A model generated the notes under the pieces. The model worked only from the letters and a program-made list of their open reading frames with translations. It was not told the DNA's origin and did no database searches. The translations under genes were made by a program, and so were the position numbers. Of a stretch of DNA of 64,000 bases, positions 17,474 to 26,915 are shown piece after piece. Every line of letters starts with the position of its first letter. The stretch's first letter is position 1. Origin of the DNA: Natronoarchaeum philippinense (GTDB taxonomy: Archaea; Halobacteriota; Halobacteria; Halobacteriales; Natronoarchaeaceae); assembly GCF_900215575.1 (NCBI RefSeq), contig NZ_OBEJ01000005.1, forward strand, positions 62,001 to 126,000. Reading direction: 5' to 3'.

Positions 17474-17893
17474 TCAGATCTTCACGTTCGACGACGAGGA
17501 CAGATCCGAGGGGTCGCTCTCGATCGCGCCCGTCCGGAGGAACTCGTACTCGTCGTCGGTCAGATACGCGGTCCCGGCGTCGACGGTCACGTCGACCTCT
17601 TCGAGGTAGGCGCCCTCGCAGGGGCCAAAGGAGCAGTAGCCGGTGTCGGACTCGAAGTAGGCGCCGTGGTTTTCACAGACGAGCTCGCCGTTTCGCATCG
17701 GCGCCCCCGAGCCCTTGTCGATCTTGATGTGAGTCATGTGCTGGCAGTAGTTGAGCCAGCCCGCCACTTCGTCGTCTAACTCGACCAGCAGCGCCTCTTT
17801 TTCCTCGTCGGCCTCGATATCCTCGACGGTGAAGACGAGCGTCGATTCCTCGGGGATCTCCTCGACGGCCGCGATCGCGGTTCCCGGTGGCAT
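17474..17893 (-). CDS. Rieske [2Fe-2S] ferredoxin-type protein
   Basis: 139 residues from ATG 17893. Cluster ligands are visible as CQH (Cys and His) and CENHG (Cys and His) about 20 residues apart, with an extra CSFGPCEG loop. There is no transmembrane helix, so it is a soluble Rieske protein such as those acting with oxygenases, assimilatory reductases or as electron carriers. It shares a palindromic TATA box with the DUF1648 gene transcribed the other way. Confidence 0.9.
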   Translation of the reverse strand: MPPGTAIAAVEEIPEESTLVFTVEDIEADEEKEALLVELDDEVAGWLNYCQHMTHIKIDKGSGAPMRNGELVCENHGAYFESDTGYCSFGPCEGAYLEEVDVTVDAGTAYLTDDEYEFLRTGAIESDPSDLSSSSNVKI

Positions 17894-17917
17894 CGTTCCC
17901 GTGCTAGCGCGTGGGTT

Positions 17918-17925
17918 GATATATC
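17918..17925. promoter_or_regulatory. Shared palindromic TATA box of two divergent genes
   Basis: GATATATC is its own reverse complement. It lies 21-28 nt before ATG 17946 on the plus strand and 25-32 nt before ATG 17893 on the minus strand, in the centre of a 52-nt gap, so one TATA element probably serves both leaderless transcripts. Confidence 0.65.
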
Positions 17926-17945
17926 TGGACCGAAAATCCCGCGCT

Positions 17946-18587
17946 ATGAACGCGCGCAACCGACGCGCCGCGACGATCGCGCTGGTCGGCATCGCCGCGT
18001 TGGCGAGCGCGGCCGTCTACGGCGATCTACCCGCCGAAATGGCGATCCACTGGGGGCCGTCGGGCGTCGCCGACGGCTGGGCCGACAGAGCCGTCGGCGC
18101 CTTCCTCCTCCCCGGCTTGATGGCCGTGCTCGCCGCAGTCCTGTGGGCGGTGCCCCGCCTCGATCCCCGAGAGGAAAACTACGCCTCGTTCCGGCCGACC
18201 TACGACTGGTTCGTCGTCGGCGTCCTCGCGCTGTTGGTGTACGTCCACGGCCTCGTCCTCGCCACCAATCTCGGCGTCGACGTGTCGATGACGCGCGCGC
18301 TCGTCCCGGCGATCGCAGCGCTGTACTACGGCGTCGGCCACCTGCTCGACGGCATCGCGCCGAACTGGTTCGTCGGCATCCGGACGCCGTGGACGCTCGC
18401 CGACGACCGCGTCTGGGAGCGCACGCACGCGGTCGGCGGCCGGCTGTTCAAACTGGCGGGCGTGCTCTCGCTGGGCGGGCTCGTCGCCGGCGAGTACGCG
18501 ATCGTCTTTCTGGTCGGGCCGGTGTTGCTCGCTGCGCTCGCGGCGACGGCGTACTCCTACCGGGCGTACAGCAAGCTGTCGAACTGA
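17946..18587 (+). CDS. DUF1648/SdpI-type membrane protein
   Basis: 213 residues. The N-terminal stretch with LPAEMAIHWGPSGVADGWAD matches the DUF1648 signature, and a C-terminal membrane bundle (GIRTPWTLADDRVWERTHAV) resembles the SdpI immunity-protein family. Six to seven hydrophobic segments. SdpI confers resistance to a toxin in Bacillus, but archaeal members are uncharacterised. Convergent with a small membrane gene 4 nt away. Confidence 0.85.
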   Translation: MNARNRRAATIALVGIAALASAAVYGDLPAEMAIHWGPSGVADGWADRAVGAFLLPGLMAVLAAVLWAVPRLDPREENYASFRPTYDWFVVGVLALLVYVHGLVLATNLGVDVSMTRALVPAIAALYYGVGHLLDGIAPNWFVGIRTPWTLADDRVWERTHAVGGRLFKLAGVLSLGGLVAGEYAIVFLVGPVLLAALAATAYSYRAYSKLSN

Positions 18588-18591
18588 CTCC

Positions 18592-18912
18592 TCACCGCGC
18601 CTGCGAGTCGATCGTCTCGGCTGCCAGCACGTTCGCGTCGGTGACGAGCTTGAATGCCGCACCGACGAGGCCCGCGAACAACAACAGTGCACCGAAGACG
18701 GCGATCGCCAGCCCGGCGAGCTGCTGGATCACTCCCGTGAGCAGCGGCGTGAACGGTGGCTGGCTGACGAACGTTCCGAGGCCCAGGGGAACCAGCAGAG
18801 ATCCGACGGCGTAGATGATGAGCAGGCGACGCATCTCCGGATGCAACGCGTACGCGACGGCAGTCTCGAAATCGACCGGCGAGTCACGGAGGGTATTTTC
18901 GGGGTCCGACAT
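18592..18912 (-). CDS. Small two-TM membrane protein
   Basis: 106 residues from ATG 18912 (MSDPENTLRDSPVDFETAVA). A GTG six nt further upstream is possible, but the TATA element (18934-18941) is 22-29 nt before 18912. Two hydrophobic segments follow at about 32-52 and 63-88. I do not recognise the family. Confidence 0.7.
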   Translation of the reverse strand: MSDPENTLRDSPVDFETAVAYALHPEMRRLLIIYAVGSLLVPLGLGTFVSQPPFTPLLTGVIQQLAGLAIAVFGALLLFAGLVGAAFKLVTDANVLAAETIDSQAR

Positions 18913-18933
18913 GATCACAAGTCGATAGTTGTC

Positions 18934-18941
18934 GATAAAAA
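18934..18941 (-). promoter_or_regulatory. TATA box upstream of the small membrane gene
   Basis: On the minus strand it reads TTTTTATC, 22-29 nt before ATG 18912, consistent with a leaderless transcript and supporting that start over the upstream GTG. Confidence 0.55.
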
Positions 18942-19035
18942 CAGTTCCGAAGGCCTACGCCCGATCTGTGCGTCGGTACCGCGGCATCGTTCTGTCCGGA
19001 TCGGCGGGACGACGCCGACCGGCAGTCTCCGACGA

Positions 19036-19731
19036 CTACAGCACGTCGTCGAAGTCCTTGTGGCCCTCGATCTCGACGCCCTCGTCGGTGATCTCGGCGA
19101 GGAAGACGCCGTTGCCGCTGCCGGTGTCGCGCTCGACGGCGCTTTTGACGGCGCGAGCGGCGACCTCCTTGGCTTCCTCGTTCGAGAGGCCTTCCTCGTA
19201 GTACTGTTCGAGGGTACCGTAGGCGACCTGCATCCCGCTGCCGGTGACGGTGTAGTCGTCGGCGATGACGCCGCCGGCGGGGTCGATGCTGTAGACGTGG
19301 TGGCCGTCCTCGTCGACGCCGCCCAGAATCGGGTGGATCGCGCGGAACGGGCCGCCGCGGCCGAGATTGCCGGCAAGCGTCGCCAGCGCCTTGATGCTCA
19401 TCGGCTCGCCGCGGCGCGTTTCATAGAGGTTCGACTCGGCGCGCAGCGTCTCGATGAAGGACTGAGCGCCGCCGACCGAGCCGACCAGCGTCAGCGCGGC
19501 CGTCGGGTGGATCTGCTCGACCTTCTGGACGTCCTTGTTCGAGACGAACCGGCCGCCGAGGCTGGCGCGCATGTCCGTGGCGATCACGACGCCGTCGGCC
19601 GTCGTCAGGCCGACCGTCGTCGTCCCGGTCTTTGTGACTTCGCCGTCCTCGGCGCCCTCGTTGGTCTGGATCGGTGCGACTTCGGGCTCGTGGGGGTCCT
19701 CGATCCCGACGTTGTCCAAGTTGTGATTCAT
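19036..19731 (-). CDS. psmB: Proteasome beta subunit
   Basis: 231 residues. A propeptide of about 36 residues ends at KTG and the catalytic nucleophile is the following Thr37 (TTTVGLTT). Further family marks are IATDMRASLGGRF, and a conserved GSGMQVAYG near residue 170. It forms the proteolytic inner rings of the 20S core. It starts one nt after the psmA stop, so the two are cotranscribed, alpha first. Confidence 0.97.
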   Translation of the reverse strand: MNHNLDNVGIEDPHEPEVAPIQTNEGAEDGEVTKTGTTTVGLTTADGVVIATDMRASLGGRFVSNKDVQKVEQIHPTAALTLVGSVGGAQSFIETLRAESNLYETRRGEPMSIKALATLAGNLGRGGPFRAIHPILGGVDEDGHHVYSIDPAGGVIADDYTVTGSGMQVAYGTLEQYYEEGLSNEEAKEVAARAVKSAVERDTGSGNGVFLAEITDEGVEIEGHKDFDDVL

Positions 19732-19732
19732 A

Positions 19733-20482
19733 TTATTCCTCCTCCTCGTCGATCACTTCGACGTCGAGGTCCGCGACGATGTCGCGCACGTCCTCGACGC
19801 CGTAGGGCTGGTACTGGTCGGTCTCGGCGTCGATCACCGCCACGTCGACGCTCGCGGGATCGATGCCGTCGCTGTCGGCCTGAGCCAGCGCTTCGAGCGC
19901 CAGTCCGACGCCCTCGTCGGCGCTCAGCTCGGCGGTGTACTCCTCTTCGAGGTGACCCTGAATCACGTCGCGGTCGCCGCCGACGGCGACTGCCTTCCAC
20001 TCGGTTGCGACCCCGGAGGGGTCGGCCTCGTAGAGGTGGGGTTCGCCGTCCTCGGTACCGGCGATCAGCAAGGAGACGCCGAACGGTCGGGCGCCGCCGG
20101 TTTGGGTGTGCTCTTGGATGTTGTCGGTGATCGACTTGGCGAGCGTCTCGACGCCGATCGACTCGCCGTACCGGAGCTGCTCGGTCTGGGCGCGTCGGCG
20201 CGCGAAGTCGACGAGCTTCCGGGCGTCGGCGACGTGGCCGGCGCTCGCGACGCCGACGTGGTCGTCGATTTCGTGAAGCTTTTCGACGCTCTCGGGTTCG
20301 ATCAGCCGCGAGCGGACGCTGCGGTCGGCCACCAGCGCGACGCCGTCGGGCGTCCGGACGCCGATGGTCGCCGTGCCGCGTTTGACCGCTTCGCGGGCGT
20401 ACTCTACCTGATAGAGCCGGCCGTCCGGGGAGAAGATGGTGATCCCCCGGTCGTAGGCCTGCTGATTGTGTTGTCCCTGCAT
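19733..20482 (-). CDS. psmA: Proteasome alpha subunit
   Basis: 249 residues. The N-terminus carries the gate helix and signature YDRGITIFSPDGRLYQVEYA, typical of alpha-ring subunits. An acidic C-terminus (EVIDEEEE) ends the protein without an obvious HbYX-binding pocket change. Cotranscribed with psmB. A TATA-like CTTTAAA lies about 30-36 nt before the start. Confidence 0.97.
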   Translation of the reverse strand: MQGQHNQQAYDRGITIFSPDGRLYQVEYAREAVKRGTATIGVRTPDGVALVADRSVRSRLIEPESVEKLHEIDDHVGVASAGHVADARKLVDFARRRAQTEQLRYGESIGVETLAKSITDNIQEHTQTGGARPFGVSLLIAGTEDGEPHLYEADPSGVATEWKAVAVGGDRDVIQGHLEEEYTAELSADEGVGLALEALAQADSDGIDPASVDVAVIDAETDQYQPYGVEDVRDIVADLDVEVIDEEEE

Positions 20483-20511
20483 CAGTCTTCACGTCGGGTT
20501 AGGGCTTCACG

Positions 20512-20517
20512 TTTAAA
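20512..20517 (-). promoter_or_regulatory. TATA box of psmA-psmB
   Basis: TTTAAA on the minus strand, inside GGCCTTTAAACG, lies 30-35 nt before the psmA ATG. Confidence 0.6.
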
Positions 20518-20629
20518 GGCCTTCTGCGGTCGTCAGACGCCAGAGGCAGGTTTGTCCCATTCCAAAGGCCTAATACGTCGGTTTGGCGTTTCGCCGCCGA
20601 CGCGGAACGAGGGGCGCCAGCGCCGCCGA

Positions 20630-21502
20630 TCAGGCGGTGTCGCCGCCGTAGTGGCGCCGCTCGACGCGCTCGTCGAACAGCCGCGAGAGCAGATCCGTCA
20701 CGGGCCCGCCGCCGACCGCGATGCCGTCGAGTGTCTCGATTGGGCGCAGTTCCCACGTCGTGTTCGTGAGAAACGCCTCCTCGGCGTTCCGAACGTCGTC
20801 GGGAGTGTACCGTCCCTCGTGGATGGGGATTTCAGCCGACTCGGCCAACTCGATCACGACCGATCGTGTGATCCCCGGCAGGACGGGGCCGCCGAGACTC
20901 GGTGTGTGCAGGCCGTCGTCGCCGACGAAAAACACGTTGCTCGTCGCGCCTTCGGCGACCCGTCCGTCGGCGTCGCGTAGCAACGCTTCGTCGGCGCCCT
21001 CGACGAGTTCCCGGCGCGCGAGGATGCCGTTGAGGTAGTTGTGGGTCTTCGCGTCGGCCGGAATCGCGCTGTCTGGCACCCGCCGAGTCTTGGTCGTCTG
21101 CACGACGGCCGGCTCGTCCCAGACGTCGACGCCGTCGACGCCGCCCCGTGGGAGCTCGTCGACGATGACGACGACCGTCGGATCGGCGTCGGACTGGGGC
21201 GTCAGTTTTCCGCCCTGCACGCCCCGAGAGATCGAGAGCTTCACGTAGGCGTCCGCGAGGCTGTTCGCCGCCAGTGTCTCTCTGACGCGTTCGCGTAGCT
21301 CAGTGTCGGTGCAGCCGTGGTCGATGCCGAGCGCGTCACAGGAGTTGGCCAGTCGCTCGGCGTGGGCCTCCCACTCGAAGATCGAGCCGCCGTAGGCTCG
21401 CATCGTCTCGAAGACGGCGTCGCCGTACTGAAAGCCCCGATCCTCGACGCTGACGGTGGCCTCTGCGGCCGGCACCAGTTCGCCGTCGACGTGATATTTC
21501 AT
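20630..21502 (-). CDS. pabC: Aminodeoxychorismate lyase / class IV aminotransferase
   Basis: 290 residues. Fold-type IV PLP enzyme: AKTHNYLN contains the Schiff-base lysine (K near residue 147) and EGATSNVFFV the phosphate-binding loop. With pabA and pabB upstream, it should release pyruvate from aminodeoxychorismate to give p-aminobenzoate for folate or methanopterin-type cofactors. Branched-chain or D-amino acid aminotransferase activity cannot be excluded. Its ATG overlaps the pabA stop by 4 nt. Confidence 0.88.
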   Translation of the reverse strand: MKYHVDGELVPAAEATVSVEDRGFQYGDAVFETMRAYGGSIFEWEAHAERLANSCDALGIDHGCTDTELRERVRETLAANSLADAYVKLSISRGVQGGKLTPQSDADPTVVVIVDELPRGGVDGVDVWDEPAVVQTTKTRRVPDSAIPADAKTHNYLNGILARRELVEGADEALLRDADGRVAEGATSNVFFVGDDGLHTPSLGGPVLPGITRSVVIELAESAEIPIHEGRYTPDDVRNAEEAFLTNTTWELRPIETLDGIAVGGGPVTDLLSRLFDERVERRHYGGDTA

Positions 21503-22194
21503 CGTTCTCCTCCGCCGTTCCCGGCTGCTGTTTCTTCATCCCGGTCGTACGACCGCGCGAACGCACAGAAGTTGGCGATCAGGCGCTTGCCCAGTTCCAG
21601 CGAGAGTTCCTCGCCCGCTGACTCCCGAGCGACCGGTCCGGTCAGGATGCTCTCGGGATGGAACTGGACGCCGAAGTGCGGTCGGTCGTGGTGTCGAACC
21701 GCCATCAAGATCGCCTGCTCGCCGTCGGTGCGGGCGGTCTCGACGAGCGACTCCGGCAGGTCCTCGCGCTCGACCGCCAGCGAGTGATACCGGCCCACCT
21801 CGAACGCCTCCGGAAGCCCCTCGAACAGCGCGTCGCCGTCGTGGCGCACCGTCGAGGGCTTCCCGTGGACCACCTCCGGCGCGTGGACGACCGGCGCGCC
21901 GTGGGCCGAACACAGCGCCTGATGACCGAGACAGACGCCGAGCGCTGGATACTCGGTCTCGGAGAACACCGGAATCGAGACGCCGGCGTCGGCGGGCGTT
22001 CCCGGCCCCGGCGAGACGACGATGCCGTCGGGATCAAGTGCTCGAATCTCCTCGACACCGATCTCGTCGTTCCGGCGGACGACCGGTTCTGTGGGCTCCT
22101 CGCCCCGGCGTTCGGCTGCCCGGATTTCGGCTTCGGCGACGAACTGGACGAGGTTGTACGCGAACGAATCGTAGTTGTCGATCACGAGGATCAT
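21499..22194 (-). CDS. pabA: Aminodeoxychorismate/anthranilate synthase glutamine amidotransferase
   Basis: 231 residues. Class I glutamine amidotransferase with nucleophile in GVCLGHQ and the His-Glu pair in FHPESI. It supplies ammonia to the chorismate-binding subunit encoded directly upstream. The two families (PabA and TrpG) cannot be separated by sequence alone, but the adjacent lyase gene favours p-aminobenzoate synthesis. It overlaps both neighbours by 4 nt (ATGA), indicating translational coupling. Confidence 0.9.
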   Translation of the reverse strand: MILVIDNYDSFAYNLVQFVAEAEIRAAERRGEEPTEPVVRRNDEIGVEEIRALDPDGIVVSPGPGTPADAGVSIPVFSETEYPALGVCLGHQALCSAHGAPVVHAPEVVHGKPSTVRHDGDALFEGLPEAFEVGRYHSLAVEREDLPESLVETARTDGEQAILMAVRHHDRPHFGVQFHPESILTGPVARESAGEELSLELGKRLIANFCAFARSYDRDEETAAGNGGGER

Positions 22195-23777
22195 CGCGGT
22201 TCACCTCCGTGATCATCGGCGTCCGTCCGATCGACTCCTCCGCCCTCGACGCCCAGACTCGTCCGGTCGTCGAGTGCCTCGTCGACCGCCCGAACGAGCG
22301 CGCGGGCCTTGTCCAGCGTCTCCTCGTACTCGCGTTCGGGCACCGAGTCGTGGACGATCCCCGCCCCGACGCGCAGGTGGTACTCGGCGTCCTGCCGGAC
22401 GAGCGTCCGGATGACGATGTTGAGCGTGGCGCGCTCGTCGAAGCCGAAGATCGCCATCGAGCCGGTGTAGGGGCCTCGACGGGTCGCCTCGACCTCCTCG
22501 ATGATCTCCATCGTTCGCGGCTTGGGTGCGCCGGTGATCGTCCCGCCGGGGAACACCGCGGCGATCGCGTCTGCCAGTTCGGCCCCGGGTCGCAACTCGC
22601 CGGTCACGCGGGAGACCAGATGCATCACCTCCGAGTAGCGGTCGATCCGGCGGTACTCGGGCACGTCGACGCTGCCGTACGCCGATACCTTGCCCAGATC
22701 GTTGCGCTCCAAGTCGACCAGCATCGCGTGCTCGGCGCGTTCTTTGTCGTCGTCGAGCAGTTCGTCCTCCAGCGCCTCGTCGTCGGCGTCGGTCGCGCCG
22801 CGCGGCCGTGTGCCCGCGATCGGTTCGGTCTCGATCCGGTCGCCGTCACGGTCGAGGAGGAGTTCGGGGCTCGCGCTCACCAGATCGACGCCGGGGAACT
22901 CCAGTAGGCCGGAGTACGGCGCCGGGTTGACCTCGCGCACGGCGTCGTACGCCGCGACGGGATGGACCGCCGCCGGCGCAGTCAGGCGCTGGGAGACGTT
23001 CGCCTGAAACGTATCGCCCTCGCGGACGTACTCTTTGACCCGGCGAACGCGCTCGGCGAAGGCCTCGCGTCCGCAGTCGCTCTCGAAGCTCGCCCGATCG
23101 CGCTCGACCGGTGGTTCCCCGATTTCGGGGTTGCCCTCGACGGCCCGCCGCGCGAGATCGAGCGCACGCTCCCGGCCTCGCTCGTAGGCGGCGTCGATCG
23201 CCGCCTCGCCGTCGCCTTCGATCCGCGGGCAGGCGGTGATCCGAAGTGTCGTCTCGCCGTCGCGTGGTTCTTCCCACGCCGCCAACCGGTCGAACACGCC
23301 GACCTGTATCTGTGGGAGACCGCGGTCGTCGTCGGCCGACTCGGGCAGGTCCTCGATCTCGCGGACGACATCGTAGGAGAGCCAGCCGATCGCCCCGCAG
23401 GGGTAGGGCACGTCGCAGTCGCCACGGATCAGCGCCTCGCCATCGAGCAGGCCTTGGAGCGCTGCGAGCGACGGCGCCGTCCGGCCGCCCAGCCCGGCTA
23501 GGGCGTCCTCTGCCGGGGGTTCGGATGGACGCCGCAGGACGGCGTCGGGACCGACAGTCAATCGCTCGACCGGCTCGACGCCGAAGTAGCCCCAGCCGGA
23601 CTGCCCGCCGGTGGTCTCCAGAAACGCCCCGCCGGGGCCGTCACGCGCCCGTCGATAGGCATCGAAGGGGTCCGACACGGCGACGCGAACCTCGACCGGG
23701 ACGCGCGCGCCGACCGGCGCCTCGGCGGCGACCGAGCGGAACGCCGCCGCGTCGGTTTCGACCGTCGGAGAACTCAT
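22191..23777 (-). CDS. pabB: Aminodeoxychorismate synthase component I
   Basis: 528 residues. The C-terminal chorismate-binding domain carries PIAGTRPRG, the acidic metal-binding [10 protein letters not shown], and [14 protein letters not shown]. The N-terminal half resembles the TrpE/PabB N-domain. It aminates chorismate using ammonia from PabA. TrpE is an alternative, but pabC in the operon argues against it. Two sets of TATA-like bases at 23799-23804 point to a leaderless transcript. Confidence 0.9.
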   Translation of the reverse strand: MSSPTVETDAAAFRSVAAEAPVGARVPVEVRVAVSDPFDAYRRARDGPGGAFLETTGGQSGWGYFGVEPVERLTVGPDAVLRRPSEPPAEDALAGLGGRTAPSLAALQGLLDGEALIRGDCDVPYPCGAIGWLSYDVVREIEDLPESADDDRGLPQIQVGVFDRLAAWEEPRDGETTLRITACPRIEGDGEAAIDAAYERGRERALDLARRAVEGNPEIGEPPVERDRASFESDCGREAFAERVRRVKEYVREGDTFQANVSQRLTAPAAVHPVAAYDAVREVNPAPYSGLLEFPGVDLVSASPELLLDRDGDRIETEPIAGTRPRGATDADDEALEDELLDDDKERAEHAMLVDLERNDLGKVSAYGSVDVPEYRRIDRYSEVMHLVSRVTGELRPGAELADAIAAVFPGGTITGAPKPRTMEIIEEVEATRRGPYTGSMAIFGFDERATLNIVIRTLVRQDAEYHLRVGAGIVHDSVPEREYEETLDKARALVRAVDEALDDRTSLGVEGGGVDRTDADDHGGEPR

Positions 23778-23798
23778 TGTCGGGAGAAAGCAGCCGGG

Positions 23799-23804
23799 AA
23801 ATAA
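23799..23804 (-). promoter_or_regulatory. TATA box of the pabBAC operon
   Basis: TTATTT on the minus strand, within CCGTTATTTCCC, lies 22-27 nt before the pabB ATG; no SD sequence lies between, so the operon mRNA is likely leaderless. Confidence 0.55.
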
Positions 23805-23816
23805 CGGTGTTGCGGT

Positions 23817-24488
23817 CTATCGGACCTTCGCCTGCTCGATCCAGTTCTCGACGCGCGTCGCCGAGAGGTCGGTCTCGGATGCGATCTCCTCGGCGTCGGC
23901 GTCCGCGAGGTCGCCGATCGACTCGACGCCGACGCCTCGCAGGCGCTCGGCGTAGGCCGGGCCGACGCCCTTGATGTCTTCGAGGTCGCCCTCCGACTCG
24001 TCCGTGGTCGCTTCGTCGTCGCCGTCCTCGACATCGGCGTCCGCCTCGTCGGCGTCCTCGGCATCTTCAGCTTCAGGCTCTTCTGCCTCGTCGTCCTCGG
24101 CTACGTCACTCTCCGTTTCGGCGTCTTCGGCTTCGGCGTCTTCGGTGTCCTCAGCATCGCCGTCCTCTGCTTCAGCCTCTTCCTCGCGGTCGGGCTCGGC
24201 TTCTTCGATTGCTTCTTCGATAGGTTCGGTGTCGTCAGCCGCCTCGGACTCTGCGGCTGTCGGCTCCGAATCCGCCGTCTCGTCTTCCTCTCCGTTCGCC
24301 TCGTCTTCGTTCTCGTTCGCCCCCTCGCCGGTATCCATGTCGGCGCCCTTGACCGCGCTTTCGGTCTCGGTCGCCGGTGCCGCGTCGCCGGATTCCCGTT
24401 CGACGGTGACGCCGACATCGCCTCGTGACTCGGTCTCGTCGTCGCCCCTGAGTCCGAGTAGCGACTTCAACGTGTCCAGCAGTGACAT
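23817..24488 (-). CDS. Acidic protein with C-terminal helix-hairpin-helix
   Basis: 223 residues. ATG 24488 (MSLLDTLKSLLGLRGDDETE) is preferred because a TATA element GGCTTTAAG lies 23-30 nt upstream. The middle 110 residues are almost only Glu, Asp and Ala and must be disordered. The last 60 residues hold two helix-hairpin-helix-like units (DIKGVGPAYAERLRGVGVES, then ATRVENWIEQ), a DNA-binding fold. It is probably a nucleic acid-binding protein with a halophile-specific acidic linker; role unknown. Confidence 0.82.
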   Translation of the reverse strand: MSLLDTLKSLLGLRGDDETESRGDVGVTVERESGDAAPATETESAVKGADMDTGEGANENEDEANGEEDETADSEPTAAESEAADDTEPIEEAIEEAEPDREEEAEAEDGDAEDTEDAEAEDAETESDVAEDDEAEEPEAEDAEDADEADADVEDGDDEATTDESEGDLEDIKGVGPAYAERLRGVGVESIGDLADADAEEIASETDLSATRVENWIEQAKVR

Positions 24489-24560
24489 TGATGAGTAGTT
24501 ACCAGCCGTCTCACTTAAAGCCGTTCGCCTCACGGCAGGCTTCGCGGCGGCGACGCCGTG

Positions 24561-24616
24561 CGGTGGCGCCACGACGCCGCGCTACAGTCGGTTGCGCCGT
24601 GACGCCGCGCTACAGT
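24561..24616. repeat. Tandem 28-bp duplication at the aroE 3' end
   Basis: Two head-to-tail 28-nt copies (24561-24588 and 24589-24616) differ at 3 positions. The second copy contains the last codons and TAG stop of aroE (24610-24612), so the first copy is a displaced duplicate of the gene end. Confidence 0.7.
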
Positions 24617-25410
24617 CGCTCGCGCAATGCCTCGTTCATCGCCGCGACCGGGGCGTCCTCGCCGGTCCAGCGCTCGAACGCCTCGACGCCCTGATACAGC
24701 AGCATCCACGCGCCGTCGATCGTCGTCGCACCGGCGTCGTCGGCGTCGCGCAGAAGAGTCGTTTCCAGCGGGCTGTAGACGGCGTCGAGCACGGCGAGAT
24801 CGCCGTGAAGCGCCTCGGCCGGCACCGGCGTGGCGTCCTCGTCCATCCCGACGCTGGTCGCGTTGACGAGCACCGTCGCGTCGGCGAGCAGGTCGTCGAG
24901 ACCCGCCAGCCCGTGCCCGCTGGCGCCGGGCACGTCCGCGGCGAGGTCGTGAGCGCTCTCCTCCGTACGGTTTGCGATCCGCACGTCGGCGCCGGCGTCG
25001 GCGAGCGCGAACGACGCCGCTCGTCCGGCGCCGCCCGCGCCGACGACGACCGCCGTCGCGCCGTCGAGTTCGACATCGTAGCGGTCGAACGCGCGGAGCA
25101 CGCCCGCTGCGTCGGTGTTGTGGCCGGTCGGCCGGTCGCCCGAGAAATCGACGGTGTTGACCGCGCCGATCCGGGTCGCCAACTCGTCGGCGTCGACGCA
25201 GTCGAGCACGTCCTGCTTGAACGGGATCGTCACGTTCAGTCCGGCGACACCGAGCGCGCCCGCGCCCTCGATTGCCGCATCTACGTCGCTGGGATCGGGT
25301 TCGAAGGTGACGTAGCGGGCGTCGATCCCCAACTCATCGTATCCGGCCTCGTGCATCGGCGGCGACAGCGAGTGCCCGACCGGGTTGCCGATCAGGCCGT
25401 ACACGTCCAT
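24610..25410 (-). CDS. aroE: Shikimate dehydrogenase
   Basis: 266 residues from ATG 25410 ([20 protein letters not shown]). The substrate loop GHSLSP, the lysine motif [10 protein letters not shown] and the NADPH fold [17 protein letters not shown] are present; the C-terminus ends in an expected [12 protein letters not shown]. It reduces 3-dehydroshikimate to shikimate, upstream of the chorismate used by PabB. TATA element GTTATTTTC lies 22-30 nt upstream. The terminal codons are part of a tandem repeat. Confidence 0.96.
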   Translation of the reverse strand: MDVYGLIGNPVGHSLSPPMHEAGYDELGIDARYVTFEPDPSDVDAAIEGAGALGVAGLNVTIPFKQDVLDCVDADELATRIGAVNTVDFSGDRPTGHNTDAAGVLRAFDRYDVELDGATAVVVGAGGAGRAASFALADAGADVRIANRTEESAHDLAADVPGASGHGLAGLDDLLADATVLVNATSVGMDEDATPVPAEALHGDLAVLDAVYSPLETTLLRDADDAGATTIDGAWMLLYQGVEAFERWTGEDAPVAAMNEALRERL

Positions 25411-25562
25411 ACGGCTTCCACGCGCCCGGATGAAAATAACTGGCACGATCCGCGGCGCGGACGCCACAGCGGCGCATTCGCATCGCTCCGGGCATTCTAC
25501 GGTCGTACTGGCCCGGACAGACAACGCAAGAACTACCAGCCACCGTCGTTTCGGAGGTGCTA

Positions 25563-26867
25563 ATGAGTAGTCCGCTTCGACATCCGCTGATGGGCGTCGT
25601 CGTCGCAGTGTTGCTGTCGGTGCCGTGGGTGGTCGTGTACGCGGTCAGCTCACCCGAAGCGATCGGCACCGTCCCGACCGTCGCAGTGAGCGGCCTGTCG
25701 GTGCTCGGCGCCTCGTTCCTGCTCGCGTGGGGCGCCGAGACCGCCGAGAAAGACGTGCCGCGCGCGTTCGCTATCGCGGTGCTGGCGATTCTGGCCGTCG
25801 CGCCGGAGTACGCCGTCGACGCGTTCTACGCGTGGCAAGCCGGCCAAGGTCGGGTCGGCGCCGGTGACCTCGCTGTCGCGAACATGACCGGCGCGAACCG
25901 TATCCTGATCGGCCTCGGCTGGTCGGGCATCGCCCTGTTCTCGATCTACCGAGCGACCCGGAGCGGCGACGCCGCCGTCGAGCACAACGACGGCATTCTC
26001 GCTGATGCGGTCGTGCTCGACCGAGATATCGCAACCGAGATCCTCTTCTTGATGCTCGCCACGCTGTGGGCCTTTTTTGTCCCGCTCGGCGGCGGGATCG
26101 ACACTCTCGACCTCGTCGTGCTCGTCGGGCTCTACGTCGTCTACATCGGGATCATCATCCGCGGCGGCGCCGACGATGGGGAGGTCCACGTCGGCGTCCC
26201 GGCGTATCTCCAGAAAACGCCCGCGAACGTCCGAATTCCGTCGATATTCGCGCTGTTTGGCTACTCCGGATTCTTGATCTTTACCGCGGTCGAGCCGTTC
26301 GCCCACGGGTTAGAAAACATCGGTCTGCAGTACGGCATCCCGGAGTTTTTCATGATCCAGTGGGTCGCGCCGCTGGCCAGCGAGAGCCCCGAACTGATCG
26401 TCACGGCCTATCTGGTCAACAAGGCCCGCACGACCGCGGCGTTTAACGCCCTGATCTCCTCGAAGCTCAACCAGTGGACGCTGCTGATCGGGACCCTCGG
26501 CGTCGTCTTCAGCATCTCGCAGGGCGCCTACGGCGTCCTCGAGTTCAGCTTCAAGCAGTCCGCCGAGATCTGGCTGACGGCCGCTCAGAGCTTCTTCGCG
26601 CTGGCGATCCTGATCAACTTCCGGATCACCGTCCGCGAGGCGGTCGTGTTGCTCGTGCTGTTCGTCTCGCAGGTCGGCATCGAGTTCCTGCTGATCGATA
26701 CGATCTCGGTCGGGTTCACCGCGACCGACTTGCTGTTGGCCTACACCGCAGTCTATCTGCTTCTCGGCAGTGCGATGTTCGTGGCCCGGTTCGACAACGT
26801 CCGGCACGTCGGCAGCCTCGCAAAGACCAACGTCTTCGCCGACGGCCAGCCCGCCGACTCCGACTGA
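25563..26867 (+). CDS. Sodium/calcium exchanger (CaCA superfamily)
   Basis: 434 residues. GGAGG at 25553-25557 lies 5 nt before ATG 25563, one of few convincing SD sites here. Two alpha-repeat regions are visible: [14 protein letters not shown] near residues 78-92 and [17 protein letters not shown] in the second half, each with the acidic ion-binding residue. About eleven membrane segments. It probably extrudes Ca2+ or another cation against Na+ or H+. It stands apart from neighbours. Confidence 0.87.
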   Translation: MSSPLRHPLMGVVVAVLLSVPWVVVYAVSSPEAIGTVPTVAVSGLSVLGASFLLAWGAETAEKDVPRAFAIAVLAILAVAPEYAVDAFYAWQAGQGRVGAGDLAVANMTGANRILIGLGWSGIALFSIYRATRSGDAAVEHNDGILADAVVLDRDIATEILFLMLATLWAFFVPLGGGIDTLDLVVLVGLYVVYIGIIIRGGADDGEVHVGVPAYLQKTPANVRIPSIFALFGYSGFLIFTAVEPFAHGLENIGLQYGIPEFFMIQWVAPLASESPELIVTAYLVNKARTTAAFNALISSKLNQWTLLIGTLGVVFSISQGAYGVLEFSFKQSAEIWLTAAQSFFALAILINFRITVREAVVLLVLFVSQVGIEFLLIDTISVGFTATDLLLAYTAVYLLLGSAMFVARFDNVRHVGSLAKTNVFADGQPADSD

Positions 26868-26915
26868 TCGGGCGCTGTCGATACGCTTTTTCGCGCCGAC
26901 CCCAAACCCTCGGTA

